Shown: positions 1 to 10,659 of the stretch, one piece after another | Layout of the letters: each line of letters starts with the position of its first letter | How positions within the stretch are numbered: the stretch's first letter is position 1 | From: Megalopta genalis | Lineage: Eukaryota; Arthropoda; Insecta; Hymenoptera; Halictidae | Reading direction: 5' to 3' | Assembly: GCF_051020955.1 (NCBI RefSeq) | Contig: NC_135018.1 | Span: 12,711,439 to 12,775,438, forward strand | DNA: 64,000 nucleotides | Made by a program: the position numbers and the translations under genes | The notes under the pieces: generated by a model | Databases searched by the model: none | The model's input: only the letters and a program-made list of their open reading frames with translations | What the model was told of the DNA's origin: nothing

Positions 1-3000
1 GTAACCAACTATAATGTTATTTTGTGTAATGCCACATTGTTCCAAGAGATATCATACCGCGAAATAATGATTTCAATTAGTTTAATCAATTCTTCGTACA
101 TTAGAAATATTTCATTTATATATTTCCTAAATATGTTATGAAATATTTTGTCAAAATAAATGATCAACAAGTGAAATGTTCATATACATTATAATCAATA
201 TGTAACTACAACATGAATTACCGCTAATTTTCGAGCTATCACAATTTTGTTCATTTGCGTTAAATTAATCCTGCACTAGGCATTGTTCATAAGGGTTCCC
301 TACATTTCATTGTCTTCTCAGTTTTCCAATATTCGATGAAATACAAAACGATATGTGCAATTTGCGCATTTCCCGTCTCGTTTCGGATGGTTTGCCGGCA
401 TTTATCGATGCGAGAAACCTTTTTCATAGTTTCCCGGATAGTAGAATAAATACAATCGCCACTGTGCGCCGAACAGGACGTCCGTCAAAATCGACGTTCA
501 TCACAACATCCGTTATTTCAGTGCTCGTTGCACTGCACTTTAAATTTACAAAAAACTACTCGCGAATGTGTATAGGCAAAATTTTGTTCTTCGCTCTCTT
601 AACGATAAAATTGTTTAGCGGACAATTTCCGGGGAAAAGGCGCGGTAGCAGACACACAAAATAGGAAACGACGAGAAAAAAAAGTCGGAAAGGATTGAAA
701 GAATTCGATAGTCGTTGCGGCGAAGCGCGAGTAGCGCAAGCAGCGCGACAAGCGATGTTACACACTCGCAATAACAGCGTACAATAACGGTAAGTTTATC
801 GCCCGAAGGAACAAAAGAAACCAGCGAAAAAGGAAAGCGGAAGAAGAAAGGACGCAGCTCAGCATTTCAGCGTTTTCAGCGTTTCTTCGCGGCGATCTCC
901 GGTGCAATCTAAATATTTATAATTCCCCAAAGCCTAACCCTTCCTGCCGGTTCGCGCTGACATGAATTATTAATGTCATGCCGTGCTACCATATGCCGGT
1001 GCACGTTGTCGTGCATTCCTGATACGTGTACTTTGTCTCCGAAATGGAAGGATGGTCAGGGCCTCGCGTGCCCGACACCCGAAATAATTCAATAAAATCG
1101 AGATAAATCGAACCGGTTTGCTGCCGCTGCTCACGCGCGTTCATAGATTCGCGAAACTGAATGGAACGTGACGATTAGAGTACTCTTCATATTTCGACTC
1201 TGTATTTTTTCTAGTTTTATCCTCTTAAATACTGACACTGGGTGGGAAAATTATTATGTGTGCAAAATTTGAAAGCAATCGGACGACAGGAACCCGTTCT
1301 ACAGTTGTATGTTTGAAAATGTTAATGACTTCGTTTCGGTTGCAAATAACATCGTATTTCGTTATTTCAAAAAAATTGTTGAACGTCTTTGATTAGAAAT
1401 GGTAAATTCGATTTATCATTAAACAGAGTGCATGATGCACAATCTGAGAAGAAGGAATAAGTCGAATAAATATTGATAAAATTTATTACAAGTAGATCTC
1501 GTATTTTTTTATATCGGGCATCATCCACGTTGAAAGTATAAAAATATACTTTAAATGTACTTTTTACTGCAAAGATCTACTTACGTAGATCGCTCTTAGA
1601 TCGTTGGTAAGTGCTAACAAATGCAAATTGGTCTCTGTCGAAATTCGCAAAATTGTCAGATTTGCAGTAGAAAAACTCATTTCTGTAAAACGAACGATGA
1701 GAGTAGGTTAGCAAAATTACAAATACAAGCGGGCTTCCTTAAGTGTATTGCAACAAACAATTTTACCAATTTGCATCGATTTCAGCTAATTTTGTTCGAT
1801 CTTGCTAAAAGGAACTTTCCACAAGATGCACCGGTGGAACTGCATAATACGCTAACGAAAGTTTCAATAACGTGACTTGAAATATGACTTGGGAAAAATC
1901 CTTCGATGGCACAAGAATATCTCATAAATCACAGCAAGTACATACATATATCGATTTGTAGTTGGAACAATAGTTTAACATTTACGACATCGGTGAGCTT
2001 TGAAATTAAAGAAATTAGAGTGCGTTCGTACGAACAATTTTCGAAAAATACTTTCCAAATTTTTTGCTTCGACAGAGATAAAAACACCCAGAATTTGAAA
2101 ATTTCGAAGATGTTAGATAAATGTAATACTTTAACTGTAAAGCGGAAATATGGAAACAAATTATTTCTCTCGTTTAAGGATGTTCAATAAAATTATTTAT
2201 TATTGCGTCAAGGTATTAAATAATTTTGGTTTAGAATAGACATTACAAATATTAAGTGTGCAAAATTTGCCCTGCAAAATGGTGATGGGTTTTCGACTAT
2301 ATATGAATTTGTATTTATATAGTTCTTTCGTTACATAAGAAAGTAGGAATGTGTACCTTGAAAATATTTGTATTCGAAACTTTCAACTAAATATGTAGTA
2401 AAGTTAGGTGGGCTCAGCGAGTGCACCTAAACGAGGCAAGTTGAAATTTTGACAATAACAACGTAATAACATAACCAAAACATCTCGACCCACGGTGTGC
2501 TATTGAATAGCTGTAATCTGGCGCTGATACAGTTATCAACCACGTAATGTCTTGCAGTTAAAGATGCGGATTATGCAATGCTAATTAGTATCTACAAATT
2601 GGCGTTATTTACGACGAGCCGGCAAATTATTCCCGATAAGGCGAGATACGCCTGCTTCGCTCGAATTTCGATGCATATTCCGATTCTGCGGCAGATGCCC
2701 GATAATTATTTGTATTAATGGACGTTTCGGCATCGCCGTCACGCGTAATTACCGACAACGCCACCGCGTCGAATAAAATTATCATCGGTGACCGTAGAAT
2801 CTCAGCGAGTTGTTGAGCTGGCCGTGATGCAACGAGAAAATGCAATTTCTCTGATCGCATATTCATAAACTGGCCGACTGATACAGAGAGGTTTCGTCAC
2901 GATGCAACGTGTTGCGCTCGATCCGTGCATTCGTCGCTGTTACTGCACACGTTGAACGTCCACGATAACACAATCAACGAGGCTCGGAGCTGAACGAGCC

Positions 3001-3521
3001 GTAATCCGCCGTCATTAAAACGAACGAAATTTTACAAATTACGATAGCGTGATCGCCTCGACCCAAAATTCAGCGTGCGCGCTCGGCGCGCGTCGCGTCG
3101 GTGCCGATCGAACGTCGATGCAACGTTCAGCTGTGGGAACCGCGCTGCACTCGTCATACCGCTCGGAGTCCGCCTCGAATTGAAATTAATTCGGTCCCGC
3201 CGCATTTGCGTGCGGGCCATTACTTTGTTACAGGGTGATTGAAAACTGCCGATCAAAAGTGGAGCGGCAGCTCTCGTGCAATTTCGTTTCGGCAACAACA
3301 TTCGTGAATCCAAAAATTCGCAGTCACGTTCATTTCCGAAAAACGGCGCCTCCCATCATCGCGCAGACTTCTTTCTCCGATATATAATTTAATCATGCAA
3401 CTCTGCAATCGGAAGAGTGTGTGGATTGGGGATCAGAAATGTTCTTGGATCGAATTAAACAGCCGCGCATGGCTTTGTACGAAATCGTTGACAAAATTTG
3501 TTCCATTTGTAACGTGATTTA
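1..3521. other. No recognisable gene
   Basis: AT-rich to about 2,590, then a CpG-rich block to about 3,360. Open frames are short, overlap in several registers and match nothing I know. A 33-bp segment near 1,262 (GCAAAATTTG...GACGACAGGAAC) resembles one near 5,343 at about 75 percent, possibly an old dispersed repeat. Confidence 0.6.
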
Positions 3522-3702
3522 TTAACCTCTTTCATTACAACAACATGTCGGATTCGTGATGAATCAAAGCATCGATGAATCGAAACAAAATTTCATTCTT
3601 CTGGTATCAAAATCTTAGGTATCGAAGTATTATAGAAATGGTTAAGGAAGAAAAAGTGCTGATCATCGAAGCTGTGTAAGAAATCGTAGTGCAAGAGGTT
3701 AT
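3522..3702. mobile_element. Candidate TTAA-flanked MITE, degenerate
   Basis: TTAA at 3,522, then CCTCTTTCATTACAA; the right end reads (complement) CCTCTTGCACTACGA before TTAT. The left subterminal region forms the stem-loop GATTC-GTGAT-GAATC. A diverged relative lies at about 6,538-6,655 (ATCGAAACAGAAT, CATTCTTCTG shared). Ends are short and one target site is imperfect. Confidence 0.45.
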
Positions 3703-5739
3703 TCTTTCGAATCAAGTAATTCTAACGAAGTAACTTGTTTGTAATCTTCTTTGTTGAAGATTCGGTTTCTTTTAATTTGTTAGTTGGTATCAAGCATTAT
3801 GCGTATTAATTTTGACCGCAAAAAACGATGGTTTAAATTGAGGTAATGTTTTTTTTCATTTATAATAATAATAAAAGTGCAATTGAAAATTTCTAATCTT
3901 CGATGTCTAAATATGGTATTCTCTAGTTTAATAAGACATTTTAATAATCTAAATAATGATCATAATAATCGTAATAATCTAAATAAGGCATTTTAACCAC
4001 AATTCTCGATTGAAATACTTTTACAGTCTTTTTACGGATATATCGTTCGAAATCATTGAATTTGTTTTACACAGAATTCCCACTATAAAAATTACGAACG
4101 CTTTTTACACTGTAAAAATTACACAATCAAGACAAGAAAAAAGTCAGTTAGGAGAAATACAAATAGAATTACGTGTTACAGAGTATCACGGTTAGACAGA
4201 AACGTGTTAATTAGGTACGGTTTAGCGGCGACTGAAAAATGTTTGAACGGTCGTTAAGAAATCGTTGAAGGAATCTAGAGCTATTCAATTCGCCGGCGCT
4301 CATTTCCGAATAGACGTATTGCGAATAATTGCAGCTACAGCTGGCTTCCAAGAAGAATGCGCAATGAGCTCATATTGTGGGACGATGTGTGTACACAGGT
4401 TGCGCGAGTCGCACGAATCAGAAAAGCGATTATCAGCGATCTGATTAGCTGAATAATCAAAGCGGCTGCTCGGGAAGCGGGTGTGTAATCCAGTTTCCAA
4501 GAGCAGCCCCGTATATCGTATGTGCATATATCCTGCGGACTCACCTGTGGATACTCGAATGAAAGGCGCGTCCGTGTGTCGGCGGTCGGATCGATTCGGC
4601 GATAACGGTGCACGACAAAAAGCTGGCTAAGTGCGAGGCATCGTTATGCCTGCTCGGCTCGATGGTTAGCGCAAATTGCAAAAGAGTCGAGTCGGCGTTA
4701 CGACCTTGCGACACGCGAGAGAGAACCGACGATAATACACGTCACGGGACACCGGAACGGCGAACGCTTCGAGGACCGAGTCCACTGACTCGATCACCGC
4801 GAACCCAACGCCGCGCGATCGACTGATTCTAATTAATCCCCTAACCGCGTTCGCTGTTGGACTAACAACCGTCGAAATTCCGCGAGATTCCGTGGTTTAT
4901 TTCACGCATTGCTTACCGATGCTTTTTTACCTTTACTATATGTATACACTAGAGTTGTCCTTAGCTATAAAGGACAAACCGTTTTTGGTCTTATCCATCT
5001 AAATTGTTGCACTTACAAAGAAGGTTACCCAGATGTCCATTTAGTTTGGAGAAACTAACCACTAGAAATTATACATAGTATCCCACCTCTTATTATTGAC
5101 TAATACTGTATAAGTGTCATTCGTTAGAAAAATGATATCAAAGTCTGTCATAAGTAGCTCTGAAAACAGCTTTGGACGAACTTTTTCCGTAAATTTTGTT
5201 TACTTTTTGGAATATATAATTAGAATACTTATCACTATAATTCGGATAGAAATGGAAAGCTTGAATCTAGATTCTGATGATAGATGTTGAACATTTTTCA
5301 TCTATTCCTCACGATGTTTGAATTAGTGAGAAAATGACGTTCGTAAAATTTGGATCAAATTGGACAACAGGAACATAATTAATTAATTAAACATCAATTA
5401 TCATATTTCATGTCCCGAAAATTACATCGAATACATCGTGCCGTTTCACTCTAATATCCTAAATATGTTACGATATTATCCCGTATTATACACAAACTGA
5501 CAGGTAGTGGAAACTGCTGAAATTTCACCACGAGTTACGTTTCACTTAGGCTTCTGAACAGCGCAGACTGCAGACGCGTTCAATGAAAAAGGTGTATGAA
5601 ATCGTCGGATGACCGCAACGTGTCAGCATTCGAAGAAACATGAACCATTGAAGTTCTGTGCACGTCATCAAAAATGAGATCTGTAAGCACAATAACTATC
5701 AAACTTCTTGTCCATCCAACTAAGAATGCAAGGAAGATG
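3703..5739. other. No recognisable gene
   Basis: A GC-richer patch lies at 4,280-4,830 with overlapping short frames and no domain. The rest is AT-rich without clear repeats. Confidence 0.6.
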
Positions 5740-6065
5740 TTAACACTTTATCGTCCGGTCGTGGTTGAGGCTGCCACTCAGTAAGGACTGGCTTAGTCGC
5801 GCGCGCATTTGCTCCCAGTACCGGCTAAATTTTCGCTATTCATCGTGTTGTGCTTATTCCTTTAAAAATAATAATAAATAATAATAATTATTATAATTAT
5901 AATTCATAAGGATATGGGGAGGTCAGCATACAGGAGGTCAGCTACTAACAAAACAGTAAAGAAGCGAAAACCGTCGATAGCTAAAAGTCGATTAATAGGC
6001 TATCGGTCGATAAGCATTGGCAATCGAAAAGCCGATAAATAGGCTAGCGGTCGATAAAGTGTTAA
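5740..6065. mobile_element. TTAA-flanked piggyBac-like MITE
   Basis: TTAA at 5,740-5,743 and 6,062-6,065 flank a 318-bp element with inverted ends CACTTTATCG(T/A)CCG. The right half contains two direct repeats 44 bp apart (from 5,983 and 6,027), each AAAAG(T/C)CGAT(T/A)AATAGGC followed by TA(T/G)CGGTCGATAA. No coding potential. Family assignment rests on TTAA and the end structure. Confidence 0.7.
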
Positions 6066-6537
6066 AGCAGTTTTTATCGCTGAAACCCGCTATCAAAAAA
6101 AGTGGATCAAATGTTGATGAAATGGCTAATAGTTTTCAATGTCTATAGATTATCCACTACGGACACGAGTTACAAGCAACAAACCAAATTTTCTCGCAGC
6201 AAAACTACACACTTTTCAAGAGATTCAATCACTCTCTTTAAACATCAGATCGAGTCATAAATAATTTCCGCTTCTGGGAACATAAATTGCGATGATTCAT
6301 TCGTCGTCGAATGACTGACTCATCGTATTCGAGAAATCCGATAAATGCCAACAAGTTATCGAAAATAAAATGGAAATTATTTCCAGAATGTTTCAAATTA
6401 ATCAGCGATTAATTTGTTGAAGTAGTAATCAATCGAAGATTACTTTATCAATTTACTTCGAATTAATTTCTACATATCATTAAATTTACAAGAGGTACAA
6501 ATAATATTACGTAATAAACCATGTTTTACGTTTATTG

Positions 6538-6660
6538 AATTGTAATGGGTCAGACTCGTGGTGAAGATTTTCAGACATAATTTATTATACTAAACACAAG
6601 TGTTATTCATTTCTTTTAAATCGAAACAGAATCGCATTCTTCTGTTATTGAAGTGTACCA
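6538..6660. repeat. Diverged relative of the 3.5-kb element
   Basis: Two blocks match the element at 3,522 in the same order: GGGTCAGACTCGTGGTGAA (compare GTCGGATTCGTGATGAA) and ATCGAAACAGAATCGCATTC followed by TTCTG (compare ATCGAAACAAAATTTCATTC, TTCTG). Spacing differs, so one copy has an insertion or deletion. Confidence 0.5.
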
Positions 6661-6797
6661 ATTTTGAACATTCTGTTATCAAAATTATAAAATTGAAAAC
6701 AGTAATTTTAGAGTTAATAAAAATCCTTTCATATCAAAGGTCTTACCATGAACGAAAACCGAACGGGATGTAAAAATGTTATGCTTTCAGAATACAC

Positions 6798-7020
6798 TAC
6801 AGTAAATTCTCCCTAATTTGATGCTCAACTTGGAAACGAAAATGGATAATTTGGGAAGAGGAAATACATACTATTATTCCAGCCTTTCGACTCGTTTTTA
6901 TAGTTGTTGTCAATCGGTAACTATAAAAACGAGCCGCAAGGCTTGAATAATCGTATCTGCTCATCCAAAATTGTCCATTTTTGTGCACAAGCTAAGCGTC
7001 AATTAGGGGGGATTTTAGTT
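6798..7020. mobile_element. Palindromic MITE (TA target), older copy
   Basis: About 220 bp in which the left half is the reverse complement of the right half: ...TTCGACTCGTTTTTATAGTT pairs with AACTATAAAAACGAGCC..., and AAAATGGA pairs with TTGTCCATTTTTGTG. The same palindrome occurs at 22,595, with better ends. Left end after TA is CAGTAAATTCTCCCTAATT; the right end is decayed (TTTTAGTTTA). Non-autonomous and able to form one long hairpin. Confidence 0.8.
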
Positions 7021-7162
7021 TAGATCAATACCCTGCGATGGGTGTCCGGAGCGGTATCAATCGATCCGCAGCGGTTATCCCACGCAAACGCAACAAAGTT
7101 GTCTCGATCAAGCGGAGGATTTACCGGAATGGATCGCCGGTTGTTGTTCAGGGAGGTGTGAT

Positions 7163-7408
7163 TCATGTAATGAAGGATCGATAAGAAACGGTAACCAGAT
7201 TCCTAATAATTTGCTTAACGACCTCGCCCTGTGCTTTCTGCCTGGCCCATATCGTACGCCGGAGAAACTCGATAATTCGCTGTTGCTTCGATTGCTCCTC
7301 GAGATCCTGGCGTTCGCGTAACACTTGTTGAAGACGGCCGATTTGATGGGTTTTACCGTCGCGAACCGATTTAGCGTACCGCAATCTTTCGGTCTTGCGA
7401 CTGAGTCG
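7163..7408 (-). CDS. Possible coiled-coil exon or gene fragment, unrecognised
   Basis: An open frame between in-frame stops reads RLSRKTERLRYAKSVRDGKT, then a helix-favouring stretch (RLQQVLRERQDLEEQSKQQR, followed by IIEFLRR) rich in Arg, Gln and Glu with heptad-like Leu/Ile spacing, ending KQIIRNLVTVSYRSFIT-stop. The composition is more protein-like than other short frames here. There is no ATG at its head, so if real it is an exon or a decayed fragment. The opposite strand has a basic 48-codon frame (7,039-7,185). No family recognised. Confidence 0.22.
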   Translation of the reverse strand, partial: RLSRKTERLRYAKSVRDGKTHQIGRLQQVLRERQDLEEQSKQQRIIEFLRRTIWARQKAQGEVVKQIIRNLVTVSYRSFIT

Positions 7409-7447
7409 TTATCGTTACGCTACCTCTCTGGCTGGTGACCAAACTAT

Positions 7448-7485
7448 ACTATCATCTGTATCTGATAGCAGACACAGATGATAGT
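7448..7485. repeat. 38-bp near-perfect hairpin
   Basis: ACTATCATCTGT and its exact complement enclose a further four pairs (TCTG / CAGA) after one mismatch, with a four-base loop. It lies between the palindromic MITE at 6.8 kb and the piggyBac MITE at 7.6 kb. Confidence 0.8.
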
Positions 7486-7629
7486 GTGACGGAATTATTT
7501 GCTCAGATTTGAAAATTAATTTGTACGCTAATCTATTACATTTTGTTAATTTCACTTGAATCCGCAAAATGTAAGAATGTTGAAAAAGTAACTGATGTTG
7601 TACAGTTTTATTTTTCATTTTCAATTTGA

Positions 7630-7919
7630 TTAACCCGAGAAAGATAACCTACGTCGCAGAGGCGCCTGCGAAGACTGTTGATTTTTGTTAATTTTTCATA
7701 GAGGTCTAGTGATTTAAGTTTAAAATTACTTAAAATATAAAAAAATATAATATAAATGCATTTTATTTTTACAATAATGCCAAACCTTTAAAATGACTAG
7801 ATTAACTTAAATAAATATCCATTGTTAGTATAAAATTGACGCCTTAGAAAAGCATGCGCCTCTGAAGCGTATGGTTATCTTTTACGTACGTTGTCATATG
7901 GTTATCTTTCTAGGGTTAA
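7630..7919. mobile_element. piggyBac-family MITE with canonical ends
   Basis: Target TTAA at 7,630-7,633 and 7,916-7,919. Terminal repeats CCCGAGAAAGATAACC (left) and complement of GGTTATCTTTCTAGGG (right); CCCTAGAAAGATA is the textbook piggyBac end. The right side also carries the internal copy GGTTATCTTTTACGTACG 19 bp inward, as in piggyBac. Arms stay similar through a GCAGAGGCGCCTGC / GCGCCTCTGAAGC segment. The 282-bp interior encodes nothing recognisable, so the element is non-autonomous. Left base 4 is G instead of T. Confidence 0.9.
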
Positions 7920-8239
7920 ATAAGAAATCTGCGTTCGAACTTTTTTCGGAACTCCTGCTTCACCAGTGCTTAAGATCATTTATAATTTTAATTATCAATT
8001 GTTTTCAACGTATTAATAAAGTACTATCTCTAGGTACGTTAGTATTCCCATGGACCTTAATGAAACATGAAAATTTCACACTGTATCTACTCAGGATATT
8101 GTCAGTCGATCATAACTAACGTGTTATTGAAAAATATTCGTATCTTTTACGAGTATGACAAGAAAAGTTCTTGAAATCGTCGTATATTGTTTTGAATTTA
8201 GAAATTTATTTAATTATTTACAATGTCGATCATTTTAAA

Positions 8240-8294
8240 ATAAGAAAAAACATGGAACCAGTCATTTTAACCAGCATGGGAGGTTTAGTGTTAA
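8240..8294 (-). mobile_element. Single TTAA-element end, CACTAAACCT family
   Basis: Complement reads TTAA, CACTAAACCTCCCATG, then CTGGTTAAAATGACTGGTTC. The same layout, CAC(T/C)AAACCT followed about 8 bp later by GGT(T/C)AAA.TGA(T/C), occurs at 27,088 and at the right end of the 39.06-kb element. No second end found. Confidence 0.5.
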
Positions 8295-9083
8295 TACTAA
8301 ACATGTGTACTATTGTATGTGTACTAACTGTAGTACATTCCTCCAAATGATATGTAAATAGTTTTAACACTTAATCGGACTGCAAATTACTGCCAGTTAT
8401 TGTTTAAGTAAATATATAATATTACCAAATTAGTAAATATATGTTTTACGATGCAACAATGCAAACTTGATAAGTTGATATATGTTTACATGAATTTTTA
8501 AATAATTACATTAAAGTATATTAATGACGACTTGTTTAAAGTTACCTGGGGCCGCCGCGATCACCATATTCCGATTAAGAGTTTATCAAAAATTCGTATG
8601 ATGCATTAATAAATTGCATAACTCAAACTATATCAAGATTGTATAAAATAAAAATCCGCAGTCTATTACTCTCACCCTGAAAAAAAAGGAACTTTCGTAG
8701 TTCTTGATAGTTCCTGCAGAAGTTTGTGATAGATGGGTCCCATGGATTTCATACATAGATTTTTTCTTCGACAACATTTTTAACCAACAACGACTTTGAT
8801 CGACAATGACATATTTCTCGTACAAATATAAAAAGATATCCGAAAATTATTATTTAAGTTACCCGAGTCAGGTTTGATTTAGATCTGAGTTAGATCTGGA
8901 TTAAGTTTTCCCTTTTACATTGTTCATGTTATCGGCAATGTATGCATCGGCGTTGCCTCGCGTTTTTAAGCAAAGTATAAAATATTCAACAATTACTTGA
9001 CCTATTTTAATCATGACCTAAGCTAAAGCTATCCAGACCCATCTCGGACAATTCCTAGTTTTCTAGGCAGTTTTTTAGTACAT

Positions 9084-9146
9084 ATAATATAATATAACAT
9101 AACATGTAATATAATATAATATTAAAATTAATATAATATTAAAATC
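9084..9146. repeat. AATAT-rich low-complexity tract
   Basis: Repeats of ATAATATAAT with small interruptions. No further structure seen. Confidence 0.85.
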
Positions 9147-9607
9147 ATACTTTACCTAAAAATGCGAGCCATTCTATACAATGTTTGCATGGAATGTTAC
9201 TATCGGTTAATACTGTCGTCGGTTAAAAGCGTTGCGGTGAAATACTGTCAATGAAAACTGTGTCGAAGAAGCAGTTTGTGTCGGTGAAATCCATGAGACT
9301 CGTTATGGCACAATAATAAATAACGAAAAGGAATGCTCGCAGATGTTTTTCTGGAAAGTGAAGCTTATTGCCCAAACCCTTCCTGCATCCGATAGCACAA
9401 ATCCGTACCTTTATCGTCGCAAAGTTACAGTCGCATGAAGACCGGGGAATCGTGTAAACACGTTGCCGCAGAAATTTATGGCGCATCCTAACGTATCTGC
9501 CTTCTTCCCACTTTTCATTAACCCGAAATTACATTCGCGGTCGCTGAGTTAAACATACGGTATTCTCGCACGCAATACTTGTTGAGTGTTGTGTATTCCC
9601 GTGTCGA

Positions 9608-9648
9608 GGGGCGACGGTGTGGAAGGGGGGTGAGGGGTGATGAGGGGG
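9608..9648 (+). promoter_or_regulatory. G-quadruplex-capable tract
   Basis: Four G runs on the + strand: GGGG (9,608), GGGGGG (9,625), GGGG (9,634), GGGGG (9,644), with loops of 13, 3 and 6 bases. The first loop is long for a stable quadruplex. Confidence 0.4.
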
Positions 9649-10111
9649 CAAGGCAGAATTTCACGGATTTAACGTCGGTGACCACCGAGGCTTGCCGGGA
9701 CGTGCGGTAAATGCAGCGGGCGTTGCTCGAAAGAGCCCGGCATAAGAAGAGGAACGGGACCCAAAAATAATGTACTTAATATTGGCCGTATTCCATTTTT
9801 CAGCCCTCCGCGACTAACCGTACGAATGTACAGATACTAATGGACCGTACACCATCGTAACTATAAGATTTGCAGGCTGCACCTACACAGTGACCGAAAA
9901 ATGATCGGCATCATATGGGACTAGAATAAGGGTCCCATTTACCGAGGATGTCCGAAATACCGTTACTTTCATTTATTTTGACGACAATCACAGTAATATG
10001 ACAAAGAATTATGAAAAAAATTTTTAATATGACATTTGATATTATATTAATGGAATAAAACCATTCAAATACGCCAGCAGGTTACTATAAGTTCTAAAAA
10101 ACACTACGATG

Positions 10112-10659
10112 TATTGGGTTGGCAACTAAGTAATTGCCGATTTCAGTTTTAGATGTCTCTCACTCCCATTTTTATGATATCCGTAACTGTTATATTATAA
10201 AATTATTATTATTATTATTATGTTATTTTTTATTATCCGCGAATGTTAGCAACTGGACAAATTGAATGCAGCGGTCAAGGAAAAGCGACCAGAATTGGTC
10301 AATCGTAAAGGTGTCATTTTCCAGCAGGACAATGCTAGGCCGCACACGTCTTTGTCCACTCGGCAAAAATTGATGGATATTGGTTGAGAATCGGGATTAC
10401 CACTTATTTCGATCCCTGGACAACTCCCTTCGTGGTAAAACTTTTAGCGATGATGACGCTGTAAAATCTCACTTAACTCAGTTTTTGGCCGAAAAGGATC
10501 AGACTTTCTACGAGCGTTGAATTTTCAAGTTGTCGGAGAGATGGCAAAAGGTCATCGAACAAAATAGAAAATACATTACAGATTAAACTTCGGTCCAAGT
10601 AAAAAAAAAATTTTTATTTCATTGAACAAATCGGCAATTACTTAGTTGCCAACCCAATA
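10112..10659 (+). mobile_element. Mariner element, internally deleted, sister copy of 33,886
   Basis: TIRs start at 10,114 and end at 10,657 (544 bp), each flanked by TA. Layout and deletion junction match the 33.9-kb copy: TIR, leader, short (ATT)n at about 10,204-10,221, TTATCCGCGAATGTTAG, then the transposase C-terminal region. It has diverged separately. It keeps QDNARPH, but about 40 bp are missing at 10,382-10,400, which removes the HPPYSPDLAPS block, introduces a TGA and breaks the frame; another stop follows near 10,519. Confidence 0.92.
10255..10587 (+). pseudogene. Mariner transposase remnant with frameshift and stops
   Basis: The + strand encodes pieces of the mariner transposase C-terminus: AAVKEKRPELV, then VIFQQDNARPHTSLSTRQKL, then a broken stretch, then DYHLFRSLDNSLRGKTF and later fragments. 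Compared with the 33.9-kb copy it lacks the block with the third catalytic Asp context. Non-functional. Confidence 0.85.

Larger units (their letters stand above)
8295..10111. other. No recognisable gene
   Basis: AT-rich DNA with the low-complexity tract at 9,084 and the G-rich tract at 9,608; a moderately CpG-rich stretch covers 9,480-9,760. Confidence 0.6.
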
